The position numbers and the translations under genes are program-made. This document shows positions 1-7,336 of a DNA stretch of 64,000 bases, piece after piece. Origin of the DNA: Novosphingopyxis baekryungensis DSM 16222 (GTDB lineage Bacteria > Pseudomonadota > Alphaproteobacteria > Sphingomonadales > Sphingomonadaceae); NCBI RefSeq assembly GCF_000420305.1, contig NZ_ATUR01000004.1:1-64000 (forward strand), written 5' to 3'. Positions within the stretch are counted from its first letter, which is position 1. The number at the start of each line of letters is the position of its first letter. Under the pieces are notes generated by a model that saw nothing but the letters and a program-made list of their open reading frames with translations, made no database searches and had not been told where the DNA came from.

Positions 1-180
1 CAAGATCGTCTGATCGGATTGGAAAAGGTCAAAGAGCTTTCCGGATTCGGTCGATCCAAAATCTACGCGATGATGTCGGACGGCCATTTCCCAAATCGGG
101 TAGGCGATGGCGGCAAAGCTCTGTGGTCGGAACGCGAGATCGATCATTGGGTAGAGCAGAGAAAAGACAGCCGCCCTTAA
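1..180 (+). CDS. AlpA-family excisionase/regulator, 5' end outside window
   Basis: The open frame runs from base 1 to a TAA at 178-180 and shows 59 residues. The visible part is a small winged-helix DNA-binding domain of the AlpA (phage P4/CP4-57 regulator) type: an 'IGLEKVKELSGFGRSKIY' helix-turn-helix followed by the FPNRV wing and a W-E-I-W tail. Such proteins activate integrase/excision functions of integrative elements. It converges on the integrase gene, and the two stop codons overlap (178-180 against 177-179), an arrangement typical of P4-like islands. The start codon lies left of the window, so full length is unknown, although AlpA proteins are usually 65-80 residues and little is likely missing. 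Confidence 0.8.
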   Translation, partial: QDRLIGLEKVKELSGFGRSKIYAMMSDGHFPNRVGDGGKALWSEREIDHWVEQRKDSRP

Positions 181-1493
181 GTCCTTCTTTTCCGTCGGGG
201 GCTATGAATAATTGCATTGGGTTCGATAGCGCCTTCCATAATTAGCGTTGCCCATTCCTCTGCCATCTCCCGGCGCCGCGGCATGTATTTGGCCCGGTTA
301 TAGCGAAACTCGCTCTCGGACATGCCTGCCGGTACATGCGCCAGCATTAGATCGATAATCAGCCTGTCGCCGATCACGCGAATGTCCTGACCAAGCTCCA
401 CGCCGATCGCCTCGTTCATGATGGTGGAGAAGCTGGAGCGCCAACCATGCGGGACGTGGCGGCCTTTGTAGCCCTCGCGGTTGTATAGGTAGCCAACCGC
501 GTTCTCACTAAGTGGCTGCAGGCCGGAGGTGATCGCTGGAAAAATATAGGGGCAATTGCCGCTCAGGCGATGAACTGCCCGGAGTGTTGCCACGGCTGCT
601 TGGCTGAGCGGCACCCGGTGATCATAGTCATCGTCCTGCCGCTGGTCTGCTTCGAGCTTCATCTTTTCCGCAGGCACCACCCAGGTGGCTTCGCTGCTGT
701 CGCTATCGAACGAAGCAAAATCGATGCCATGGATGTCCACCCATTCAGCATGGCGAACCATGCCAGGTCGCTGCGCAACCAACGCGAGGAAGCGTGAGGC
801 CAGCCGAGTAACCGGCGATGCGCCTGCATCGTCAATGATTGCGAGGAAACGTCGGATCTCATCCACGTCGGTGAGAGCCGGATAGCGCTTGGCCTTGGGC
901 ACCTTCTTCATCGCCTCGCCAACATCGGTGGCAGGGCTCTCGCACTTGATCCCCATGCCTCTGGCAAACCTGTAGACCGACCGCACGCGCTGCTTCAGCC
1001 TGTGCGCGCTCTCGATCGCGCCGCGGTCCTGCACTTTGTAGAGCACCGCCAGCAGCAGCTGTGTATCGATGTCCTCCAGCGGCAGATGTCCCAGATCGGG
1101 GAACAGATCGCGCTCCATGCTGCGCATCACATCCTGCGCATGCACCGGCTTCCACGCATCGACCTGCTGTGCATACCAGCGACGCGCGATCGTCTCGAAG
1201 CTATAGTCCGAACTCATGTCACCCAGCAGCCGCTTCTTGGCGACGCCGTGCTTCGGGTTGCGCCCTTCCTTCAGAAGCTTGCGCGCACTTTCCATCGCCT
1301 CGCGCGCATCGCCCAGTCCTACGTCCGGAAATGCGCCGATAACCAGCAACTGCTCTTTGCCGTCGAATCGGTATTTATAGCGGAAGCTCTTATGCCCCTT
1401 GGCGCTCACATGCAGGAACAGGCTGTTCCGATCAGCCAGTTTGTAAGCCTTATCGCGCGGCTTGGCCGTCCGCACCTGTCTGTCCGTAAGCAT
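177..1493 (-). CDS. P4-type tyrosine recombinase/integrase (DUF4102 N-terminus)
   Basis: 438 residues, the usual length for this family. Residues 1-90 form the DUF4102 arm-binding domain ('LTDRQVRTAKPRDKAYKLAD'), about 95-205 the SAM-like core-binding domain, and the rest the catalytic domain. The expected catalytic residues can be placed: Arg242 (AQRPGMVR), His349 and Arg352 (HGWR), His386 (MLAHV) and the nucleophile Tyr398 (RYNRAKY). The ATG at 1491-1493 is used. The gene lies 158 bp from the 3' end of tRNA-Ser and on the same strand, so it probably integrates the element into that tRNA. Composition is a little less GC-rich than the chromosomal genes to its right (34 of 60 bases in a sampled line). 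It looks intact and potentially active. Confidence 0.93.
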   Translation of the reverse strand: MLTDRQVRTAKPRDKAYKLADRNSLFLHVSAKGHKSFRYKYRFDGKEQLLVIGAFPDVGLGDAREAMESARKLLKEGRNPKHGVAKKRLLGDMSSDYSFETIARRWYAQQVDAWKPVHAQDVMRSMERDLFPDLGHLPLEDIDTQLLLAVLYKVQDRGAIESAHRLKQRVRSVYRFARGMGIKCESPATDVGEAMKKVPKAKRYPALTDVDEIRRFLAIIDDAGASPVTRLASRFLALVAQRPGMVRHAEWVDIHGIDFASFDSDSSEATWVVPAEKMKLEADQRQDDDYDHRVPLSQAAVATLRAVHRLSGNCPYIFPAITSGLQPLSENAVGYLYNREGYKGRHVPHGWRSSFSTIMNEAIGVELGQDIRVIGDRLIIDLMLAHVPAGMSESEFRYNRAKYMPRRREMAEEWATLIMEGAIEPNAIIHSPRRKRRT

Positions 1494-1497
1494 CCGC

Positions 1498-1538
1498 TAC
1501 CCCCAAACCGATTGTTTCGATACCCCCGATCTACCCCC
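1498..1538. repeat. Three TACCCCC direct repeats upstream of the integrase
   Basis: The heptamer TACCCCC occurs at 1498-1504, 1521-1527 and 1532-1538, between the integrase start and the tRNA-Ser. Just beyond is an inverted repeat CCAATC-GACATG-GATTGG. Clustered short direct repeats beside an integrase and its att site are what arm-type integrase-binding sites look like, and they may also overlap the integrase promoter. That role is inferred from position only. Confidence 0.45.
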
Positions 1539-1651
1539 AATCGACATGGATTGGTGCGGAAACGGTTGGACCACAATCGAATCGAAAATAGCGCAAACGT
1601 CAAGGGTTGCGGGGCTTTGCGGACACTTATGGAAGGATATGGAAGGGGAGG

Positions 1652-1744
1652 TGGCGGACACGGAGGGATTCGAACCCTCGGTACGGAATTAACCCGTACG
1701 GCGGTTTAGCAAACCGCTGGTTTCAGCCACTCACCCACGTGTCC
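1652..1744 (-). tRNA. tRNA-Ser(GCU), probable attachment site of the element to its left
   Basis: Read on the minus strand, the acceptor stem GGACACG pairs with CGTGTCC, followed by discriminator G and an encoded CCA at 1654-1652. The anticodon loop reads TTTGCTAAA (anticodon GCU), there is a long variable arm typical of serine tRNAs, and a GGTTCGAAT T-loop. It decodes AGC/AGU. The 3' end points towards the integrase at 177-1493, so the 3' half of this gene is the likely attachment core. The tRNA itself is complete, as expected when the element carries the identical 3' segment. Confidence 0.95.
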
Positions 1745-1958
1745 CGCTTGGCTTGGCAAGCCGCGTCCTATAACCGCGGTCTTTCGGTCCCGCAACGTCA
1801 GAATCCACCTGTCTTCCTTCACGCGGCGTACATTGTGCCTTAGGCAGACCGCAAAGCACGGCCTGACGCGCTTTGACCGCCCTTGCCGCGGGGCGATGGC
1901 AAGGTGGAATGCCAGGCGGGGACTGGACGGGCCGATGGGTTTGAGGGAGAATGACGCC

Positions 1959-2768
1959 ATGACGAATGCGATAGTGCGACATCTGCTGCCGATAGCGGCG
2001 GCGTTCCTCATGATGGGCCAGCCGGCCTCTGCGCAAATTCGGGAGATCGATCCGAATCAGGCGATCGATGCCGATCTTGGCCCAGCCCCGGATGAGCAGC
2101 GCCTGCCGGACGATGCGGCGGCCCCCACCTATAATCCCTATGATGTGCCGGCCGAGGACAATGTTCTCATGAACGGCCAGACCGATCCCGATTCGGCCTA
2201 TCAGGGCCAGCCACTGCCGCCACCGCCGATGCAGGCCGATGGCACCCGCGCGCCGGCCCCCGTGCCCGCCCCTACCGGCCGGGCGGATACCTATCAGAAG
2301 GACGATCTGATCGGCGCGGCGCAGGGCGTGTTCGGCAAGGGCGCCAAGGGCCTGGGCGGCGTGATCGAGGATATTCTGGCCAAACAAGGCGAGCCCAATG
2401 CCTATATCGTGGGCCGGGAAGGCGGCGGAGCCTTCATCGTGGGCGTGCGCTATGGTTCCGGCACGCTGTTCCACAAGATCGAGGGCGAGCGTCCGGTTTA
2501 CTGGACCGGGCCGTCGGTGGGTTTCGATGCGGGCGCGAATGCCGGCAGCACCTTCATTCTGGTCTATAACCTGTACGACAGCGAGGAGCTGTACCGCCGC
2601 TTCCCCGCCGGTGAGGGCGCGGCCTATCTGCTGGGCGGGTTCAACGTCAGCTATATGCGCAGTGGAGACAAGGTGCTGATCCCGGTCCGCGTGGGTGCCG
2701 GCCTGCGGCTGGGGGCCAATGTCGGCTATATGAAATTCTCCAAGAAGCAGCGCTGGCTCCCTTTCTGA
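1959..2768 (+). CDS. EipA-type periplasmic envelope protein (DUF1134)
   Basis: 269 residues from the ATG at 1959, preceded by GAGGGAGA. An upstream in-frame start would precede the signal peptide and is unlikely. A signal peptide ends at QPASAQ. Residues about 30-110 are proline-, alanine- and aspartate-rich linker. The C-terminal half is the DUF1134 domain (IVGREGGGAF, YWTGPSVGFDAG, RVGAGLRLGANVGY). The family founder, Brucella EipA, is a periplasmic protein needed for envelope integrity and virulence. The long acidic/proline linker is a lineage feature. The gene is monocistronic between tRNA-Ser and the aminotransferase. Family assignment is firm; molecular function is not known. Confidence 0.85.
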   Translation: MTNAIVRHLLPIAAAFLMMGQPASAQIREIDPNQAIDADLGPAPDEQRLPDDAAAPTYNPYDVPAEDNVLMNGQTDPDSAYQGQPLPPPPMQADGTRAPAPVPAPTGRADTYQKDDLIGAAQGVFGKGAKGLGGVIEDILAKQGEPNAYIVGREGGGAFIVGVRYGSGTLFHKIEGERPVYWTGPSVGFDAGANAGSTFILVYNLYDSEELYRRFPAGEGAAYLLGGFNVSYMRSGDKVLIPVRVGAGLRLGANVGYMKFSKKQRWLPF

Positions 2769-2873
2769 TCGTTCAAATGCTCCGATAGCGGCGGACCGCG
2801 TGGCGCTGCGCTCTTGCAGCGGCGCGGCAGACACGGCATGGCACGGCGCGAACCCAACAAGCCGGAGCGCGCC

Positions 2874-4049
2874 ATGTTCGAACAGCTGCAAGACCTTCCC
2901 CCTGACGGGCTGCTCGCGCTGATCAAACTGTATCGTGACGATGCGCGCCCGGAAAAGATCGATCTGGGCGTGGGCGTGTACCGCGATTCCGATGGAGGCA
3001 CCCCGGTCTTTCGTGGGGTCAAAAAGGCCGAGCATCGGCTCCATGAGACGCAGGACAGCAAGAGCTATCTCGGCCCGGAAGGCGATCTCGGCTTCGTCGC
3101 GGCGCTGCGGCCCTATATCTTCGGACAGGGCGATGCTTTTGGCGATCGTCTGCGCGGCGTGCAGACCCCGGGCGGCACGGGTGCGGTGCGGCTGGCTTGC
3201 GAAACGCTGGCCAAGGCCGGCGCGACCAAGGTGCTGCTGGGCACGCCCAGCTGGCCCAATCATGCGCCGATCATTCAGGCAACCGGCATGGAACCGGTCA
3301 CCTTCACCCATGCCGATATCGCGACCGAAACGCTGGATTTCGACGCGCTGCTGACGGCCATGAAGGCAGCCGAAGCGGGCGACGTCGTGCTGCTGCATGG
3401 CTGCTGCCACAATCCCACCGGGATCGATTATGATCTGAACCAGTGGGCGCAGATTGCCGATCTGGTGGCCGAACGCGGCCTGTTTCCGCTCATCGACCTG
3501 GCGTATCAGGGCCTGGGCGCCGGGTTCGAGGAAGATGCCGAAGGCTTGCGCAAGGTGCTTGCCGCCGCGCCGGAATCGATGCTGGCCTATAGCTGCGACA
3601 AGAATTTCGGACTGTATCGGGAGCGCGTGGGCGCGCTGTACGCCATTTCCAAGACCGACGACCAGGCTGCCACCCTGTTCAGCCATCTGCTGTCCAATGC
3701 GCGCGCCAACTGGTCTATGCCGCCGGATCATGGCGCGGCGACGGTGCGCGTGATCCTGACCGATGACGAATTTCGCCGCGAATGGGACGCCGAAGTGGCC
3801 GAGATGCGCGCGCGGCTGAACCGCATGCGCGCCGCGCTGGCGCAGCATGGCACCATCGGCACGGTCGACCTGGCTGCAGTGGGCGAACAGAACGGGCTGT
3901 TCTCCACGCTGAACCTGAACAAGGATCAGGTAATGGCCCTGCGTAAGAGCCACGGCATCTACATGGCTGCTTCCGGCCGCATCAACGTGGCGGGTCTGAA
4001 CGAGCGGAACATCCCGCACTTCGTCGAAGCGCTGCGATCGATCGCCTGA
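2874..4049 (+). CDS. Aromatic/aspartate aminotransferase (class I, PLP)
   Basis: 391 residues from the ATG at 2874, where the family N-terminus 'FEQLQDLPPDGLLALIKLYRDD' begins. It is a fold-type I PLP enzyme of the AspC/TyrB subgroup: 'IDLGVGVYRD' near the N-terminus, 'HGCCHNPTGID' for cofactor contacts, 'DLAYQGLG', and the Schiff-base Lys243 in SCDKNFGLYRERVG. Members move the amino group between aromatic amino acids or aspartate and 2-oxoglutarate. The CDKN in place of the common SFSKN or SYSKN is a variant around the lysine. No operon partner is visible. The sequence does not settle the preference for aromatic substrates over aspartate. Confidence 0.88.
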   Translation: MFEQLQDLPPDGLLALIKLYRDDARPEKIDLGVGVYRDSDGGTPVFRGVKKAEHRLHETQDSKSYLGPEGDLGFVAALRPYIFGQGDAFGDRLRGVQTPGGTGAVRLACETLAKAGATKVLLGTPSWPNHAPIIQATGMEPVTFTHADIATETLDFDALLTAMKAAEAGDVVLLHGCCHNPTGIDYDLNQWAQIADLVAERGLFPLIDLAYQGLGAGFEEDAEGLRKVLAAAPESMLAYSCDKNFGLYRERVGALYAISKTDDQAATLFSHLLSNARANWSMPPDHGAATVRVILTDDEFRREWDAEVAEMRARLNRMRAALAQHGTIGTVDLAAVGEQNGLFSTLNLNKDQVMALRKSHGIYMAASGRINVAGLNERNIPHFVEALRSIA

Positions 4050-4276
4050 TTCGGCCCGGCCGGAAGTTCGCACTCGGCACACCCCGTTCCGCCAAAATTC
4101 TGTCGAAGCGTGTTTTGGCAGCGACGAATGGCGCATGTGCCGGACGGAAATGAACCGAGCCATTGCGGCAGGATAGAGCGCGACGGGCGTGTAGGACAGC
4201 GTTCCCACCAAGTGGCGTGGCTACCCCGTCACGTCACGCTCGGCCGGTCCATGCATCAAGGGATGAGTCGGCAAAT

Positions 4277-4292
4277 ACAAACGTCGGTTTGT
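4277..4292. promoter_or_regulatory. Orphan palindrome ACAAAC-N4-GTTTGT
   Basis: A perfect inverted repeat with 6-bp arms and a GTCG spacer lies in a 261-bp stretch without a gene (4050-4310), between a gene ending at 4049 and one ending at 4311. The pattern is typical of TetR-family operators, but no regulator or gene start adjoins it. The rest of the gap shows nothing codable. Confidence 0.35.
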
Positions 4293-4310
4293 GCTAATTG
4301 CGCCAGGCCA

Positions 4311-5084
4311 TCAATCGATTGACTGGAGAAACGCTGTCACCGTGCGTGCGAATGCGGCGACATTGTCTTCATGGACCACATGGCCAGCGTCAATCATCGT
4401 CAAATCGCTATCGGGCCGTCGCTGTACCATAGCCTGCAGCACGGCATGATCCACAACCCTGCTGTCGGTGCCACCGATCACCAGAGCCGGACAGTCGCTG
4501 GCAAGCCAGTCGTCCCACCAATTACCGTTTAGCCCCTCGCCCACCGCGATCATATCATGCGCGTTGAACGCGAAAATATAGCCGTCCGACGTCTGGCGAA
4601 CCGAGGCGGCTACGGACCAGTATAATCGGTCGCCGACCGCTTGGGCGACATCCAGCTTGCCGGGAAAATTGCCGGACCATGTCTGCAGAAAGTCAAAGCC
4701 ACCATGTTCCTCGGCAGCGGCCTCTTCGATGATCATGGCGCGCACGCGGCTCGGGTAACGAGCGGCGAACTGGAAGGCATTGGTCCCGCCAAGCGAATTA
4801 CCCATTAGCAGGACGGGATCTTCGATCTGCAGATGGTCGAGCAGCGCGCCGATATCACCGACAAATGCCGCACGCGAATAATCGCGTGCGTGATCGCTCC
4901 GCCCATGGCCGCGCTGATCCAGCGCAATCACGCGCCAGTTTGGGAACAGACGGCGTGTGACGGCTTCGAAGGAGGTCGCCTCCATCCAGAGAGCATGGAG
5001 AGCAAGAATGATCGGCCCAGGACCACCGCTATCCAGATAGGAAAGACGCATGCCGTCATGATGGAAAAAGTGGCGTGTGGACAT
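4311..5084 (-). CDS. Alpha/beta-fold hydrolase
   Basis: 257 residues from the ATG at 5084; a TTG five codons upstream (5099) is also open. The fold is clear: oxyanion region 'LALHALWM', 'VIALDQRGHGRSD', the nucleophile elbow GNSLGG, an acid candidate in 'VIGGTDSRVVD' and the catalytic His in 'DAGHVVHEDN'. Substrate cannot be assigned; it could be an esterase, epoxide hydrolase or C-C hydrolase. It lies 63 bp downstream of the Rrf2 regulator gene on the same strand and may be cotranscribed with it. The Ala in the usual HG(F/W) oxyanion motif is a mild departure. Confidence 0.8.
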   Translation of the reverse strand: MSTRHFFHHDGMRLSYLDSGGPGPIILALHALWMEATSFEAVTRRLFPNWRVIALDQRGHGRSDHARDYSRAAFVGDIGALLDHLQIEDPVLLMGNSLGGTNAFQFAARYPSRVRAMIIEEAAAEEHGGFDFLQTWSGNFPGKLDVAQAVGDRLYWSVAASVRQTSDGYIFAFNAHDMIAVGEGLNGNWWDDWLASDCPALVIGGTDSRVVDHAVLQAMVQRRPDSDLTMIDAGHVVHEDNVAAFARTVTAFLQSID

Positions 5085-5147
5085 CTTGTCAGCGCCCAAT
5101 CATCGACTGGTCGGCTCGGTTCAAGCGCGCCTCGCCGAGATGTCCAT

Positions 5148-5642
5148 TCAGCGGCGATGCTCCGCCACATAATTCGCCACCGCAGCCTTGTTGTGATCGT
5201 CGATCTGCGCTTCGCCGTCCCGCACCATATCGGCCACCGTCTGCGTCGATAGCGCATCGCGCCATATTCTTTCGGCATTGAGCATGCGCTTCTTGATGAA
5301 ACAGTCGGCCGCATAAACGCATGGATTTGTCGCTTTGCCCGGTCCGCGTCGGCGAATTTCGCGGCAAAGGAAGAAAGGCTCGGACCCGTCGATCGCTTCC
5401 ACTACATCCAGCAGGCTGATCCGGTCCGGCGGGCGGGCGAGACGGTAGCCGCCTTTGGGCCCCTGCACAGCGTCGAGCACACCGGCTGATGTGAGGGCGC
5501 GCAGATGTTTGAGCAGATAGCTGTCCGACAGCCCGTGCAGTTCGGCCAGATGCTTGCCGGATAGCAGCGCATTTTCGGGCAGCCCGGCCAGTACCAGCAT
5601 GCAGTGCAGGCCCGCTTCGACCCCGTCGCTCATTCGTCTCAT
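5148..5642 (-). CDS. Rrf2-family transcriptional regulator with conserved cysteines
   Basis: 164 residues. The N-terminal winged helix-turn-helix is of Rrf2 type ('LSGKHLAELHGLSDSYLLKHLRAL' region, 'VQGPKGGYRLARPP' wing). Three cysteines, Cys93, Cys108 and Cys114, sit where IscR/NsrR-type members bind an Fe-S cluster or sense redox, so a redox or nitrosative input is likely. It is divergent from an AhpD-like gene (5766), and a perfect CTTATC-GTC-GATAAG palindrome lies in that gene's promoter. An ATG at 5633 is an alternative start. Cluster type and inducer are inference. Confidence 0.87.
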   Translation of the reverse strand: MRRMSDGVEAGLHCMLVLAGLPENALLSGKHLAELHGLSDSYLLKHLRALTSAGVLDAVQGPKGGYRLARPPDRISLLDVVEAIDGSEPFFLCREIRRRGPGKATNPCVYAADCFIKKRMLNAERIWRDALSTQTVADMVRDGEAQIDDHNKAAVANYVAEHRR

Positions 5643-5695
5643 GCATCAAGGATAGTCTCCGTCCGGTCAGGTGCAAGCGACGCGTCGACAGCGGC

Positions 5696-5723
5696 TTGAC
5701 CCTTATCGTCGATAAGTTATATA
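5696..5723 (+). promoter_or_regulatory. Promoter with embedded Rrf2-type operator for the AhpD-like gene
   Basis: A -35 box TTGACC (5696-5701) and -10 box TATATA (5718-5723) are separated by 16 bp. That spacer holds the perfect palindrome CTTATC-GTC-GATAAG (5702-5716). A repressor bound there would block polymerase directly. The site lies between the divergent Rrf2 gene and its neighbour, so the regulator most likely controls both. Confidence 0.65.
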
Positions 5724-5765
5724 GATGATAAAGGGGCGTTTCAAACGGAAAAGGAAAGCCAGCCG

Positions 5766-6209
5766 ATGGTACAGCGTTTCAACATAGCAACGCTTGCTCC
5801 CGATCTTTACGAGGCCATTACAGCGCTCGACCGCGCACTGACCGCATCCGGCATCGACGCCGATCTTCTCCATTTGCTCAAGCTGCGCGCGTCGCAGATC
5901 AATGGATGTTCCTTCTGCGTGGACCTCCACGTGAAAGAGGCCCTTGCCGATGGCATGGACTCGCAACGACTGCATCAGGTCTCTGCCTGGTACGAATCGC
6001 CTGCATTCGATGATCGGGAACGGGCGCTGCTATCATGGACTGAGAGCGTCACGCTGCTAGCGGAAAGCCATGCGCCCGACGACGTGTATGCCGAGATGAA
6101 ACGGCATTTTGCGGCGGATATGATCGCCAGGATGACGGTCGCCCTCGGCGTCATCAATCTATTCAATCGGCTTGCCGTGCCCTCGCGCATGCGTCCGGCA
6201 CAGCGTTAG
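5766..6209 (+). CDS. Carboxymuconolactone decarboxylase/AhpD-like peroxidase-associated protein
   Basis: 147 residues, single CMD domain, all-helical. It carries the redox-active motif Cys48-Ser-Phe-Cys51 followed by His55 (INGCSFCVDLH), as in AhpD alkylhydroperoxidases, so a thiol-disulfide or peroxide-reducing role is likelier than decarboxylation. It is driven by the TTGACC/TATATA promoter at 5696-5723 and faces an Rrf2 regulator, a pairing seen in many proteobacteria. It probably responds to oxidative or nitrosative stress. The electron donor is not evident from context. Confidence 0.88.
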   Translation: MVQRFNIATLAPDLYEAITALDRALTASGIDADLLHLLKLRASQINGCSFCVDLHVKEALADGMDSQRLHQVSAWYESPAFDDRERALLSWTESVTLLAESHAPDDVYAEMKRHFAADMIARMTVALGVINLFNRLAVPSRMRPAQR

Positions 6210-6267
6210 GCCATCATCGGTTCGATCTGTCTTTCTGCCGCCATCCAACGGCGCACACGGGCCCTCG

Positions 6268-6690
6268 TTAACCCGCGAACTTGCCGCGCAAATCCAGCAG
6301 GGCGATCGCCGCCTGCGCCGCTTCGCCGCCTTTGTTCTTTTGTGCAGGATCGGCGCGGGCGGTGGCCTGGGCTTCGTTTTCCACGGTGATGATGCCATTG
6401 CCGATGGCGATGCCGTCCATGGTCAGCGCCATGACGCCCCGCGCGCTTTCGCCCGCCACGATCTCGAAATGATAGGTCTCGCCGCGGATCACCACGCCGA
6501 TGGCGACGAAACCGTCATAGCGGCCGCTTTCGGCGGCCATGGCGAGCGCGCCGGGGATTTCCAGCGCGCCGGGCACGGTCAGCACGTCGGCATGATGCCC
6601 GGCGTCTTCCAGTGCGGCTTTTGCGCCCTGGATGAGCATATCGTTCAGATGGTCGTAGAAGCGCGCTTCCACGATGAGGAATTTCGCCAT
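6268..6690 (-). CDS. ribH: 6,7-dimethyl-8-ribityllumazine synthase
   Basis: 140 residues, normal for the family. It condenses 5-amino-6-ribitylamino-uracil with 3,4-dihydroxy-2-butanone 4-phosphate, the penultimate riboflavin step. Recognised by '[18 protein letters not shown]', '[11 protein letters not shown]', '[16 protein letters not shown]' and '[10 protein letters not shown]'. The last motif normally contains His (QAxxR with a nearby HxK), here replaced by a DPAQKNKG sequence that is common in alphaproteobacteria. It is the last gene of the riboflavin operon, 24 bp after ribE. Confidence 0.96.
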   Translation of the reverse strand: MAKFLIVEARFYDHLNDMLIQGAKAALEDAGHHADVLTVPGALEIPGALAMAAESGRYDGFVAIGVVIRGETYHFEIVAGESARGVMALTMDGIAIGNGIITVENEAQATARADPAQKNKGGEAAQAAIALLDLRGKFAG

Positions 6691-6714
6691 GAATATTGTC
6701 CTTTGCGGGGCCCG

Positions 6715-7335
6715 TCAGGCGGCCCGTTTCACCTGTTCGAAGCGCGCCAGATAGCGCGCCAAAATGTCGATCTCCAGATTCACCGCCTGCCCCGTTTCGG
6801 CATCCGCCAGGGTGGTCTGCTCGGCGGTGTGCGGGATGATGTTGAGCGTGAAGACCGTGCCGCCCGGCTTGTCCTCCACATCGTTCACCGTCAGCGATAT
6901 GCCATCCAGCGAGATGGAGCCTTTGCCGGCGATATGCGCGGCCAGCGCGTCCGGCACGCGCACGGTGAATTTGGTGGAATCGCCCTGCGGCTCCAGCGCC
7001 ACGATCTCGCCCACGCCATCGACATGCCCGGTGACGATATGCCCGCCCAGCTCATCGCCGACCTTCAGCGCGCGCTCCAGATTCAGGCGGCGGCCTTCGC
7101 GCCACTGGCCATGCGCGGTGCGCGAGACGGTTTCGCCCGACACATCGACCGCAAACCAGTGGCCGCTATCATCGGTGCCCTTGTCCACCACCGTCAGGCA
7201 CACGCCCGAACAGGCGATGGAGGCGCCGATGGCGAAATCCGATGGATCATAGGCGCAGCCGATAGTGGCGCGGATGTCGCCGCGCTGATCGATGCTGCGG
7301 ATGGTGCCGATGTCTGTGATGATGCCGGTAAACAT
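6715..7335 (-). CDS. ribE: Riboflavin synthase alpha chain
   Basis: 206 residues from the ATG at 7335, the family's canonical MFTGI start. The TGA of ribD ends two bases before this ATG, so the genes are probably translationally coupled. The enzyme dismutates two molecules of ribityllumazine to give riboflavin. Two tandem lumazine-binding barrels are visible: residues about 1-97 ('GCAYDPSDFAIGASIACSGVCLTV') and 98-195 ('GDELGGHIVTGHVDGVGEI', 'GSISLDGISLTVNDV'). Its product pathway partners ribD and ribH flank it. Confidence 0.96.
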   Translation of the reverse strand: MFTGIITDIGTIRSIDQRGDIRATIGCAYDPSDFAIGASIACSGVCLTVVDKGTDDSGHWFAVDVSGETVSRTAHGQWREGRRLNLERALKVGDELGGHIVTGHVDGVGEIVALEPQGDSTKFTVRVPDALAAHIAGKGSISLDGISLTVNDVEDKPGGTVFTLNIIPHTAEQTTLADAETGQAVNLEIDILARYLARFEQVKRAA

Positions 7336-7336
7336 G

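Noticed and set aside
1731-4211. Open frame of 826 codons on the minus strand
   Set aside because: It runs antisense through the EipA and aminotransferase genes, is full of His/Arg/Gln residues typical of the reverse reading of GC-rich coding DNA, and has no domain.
5918-5940. CACGTG-containing sequence as an extra parS
   Set aside because: At least four positions outside the central hexamer differ from the consensus.
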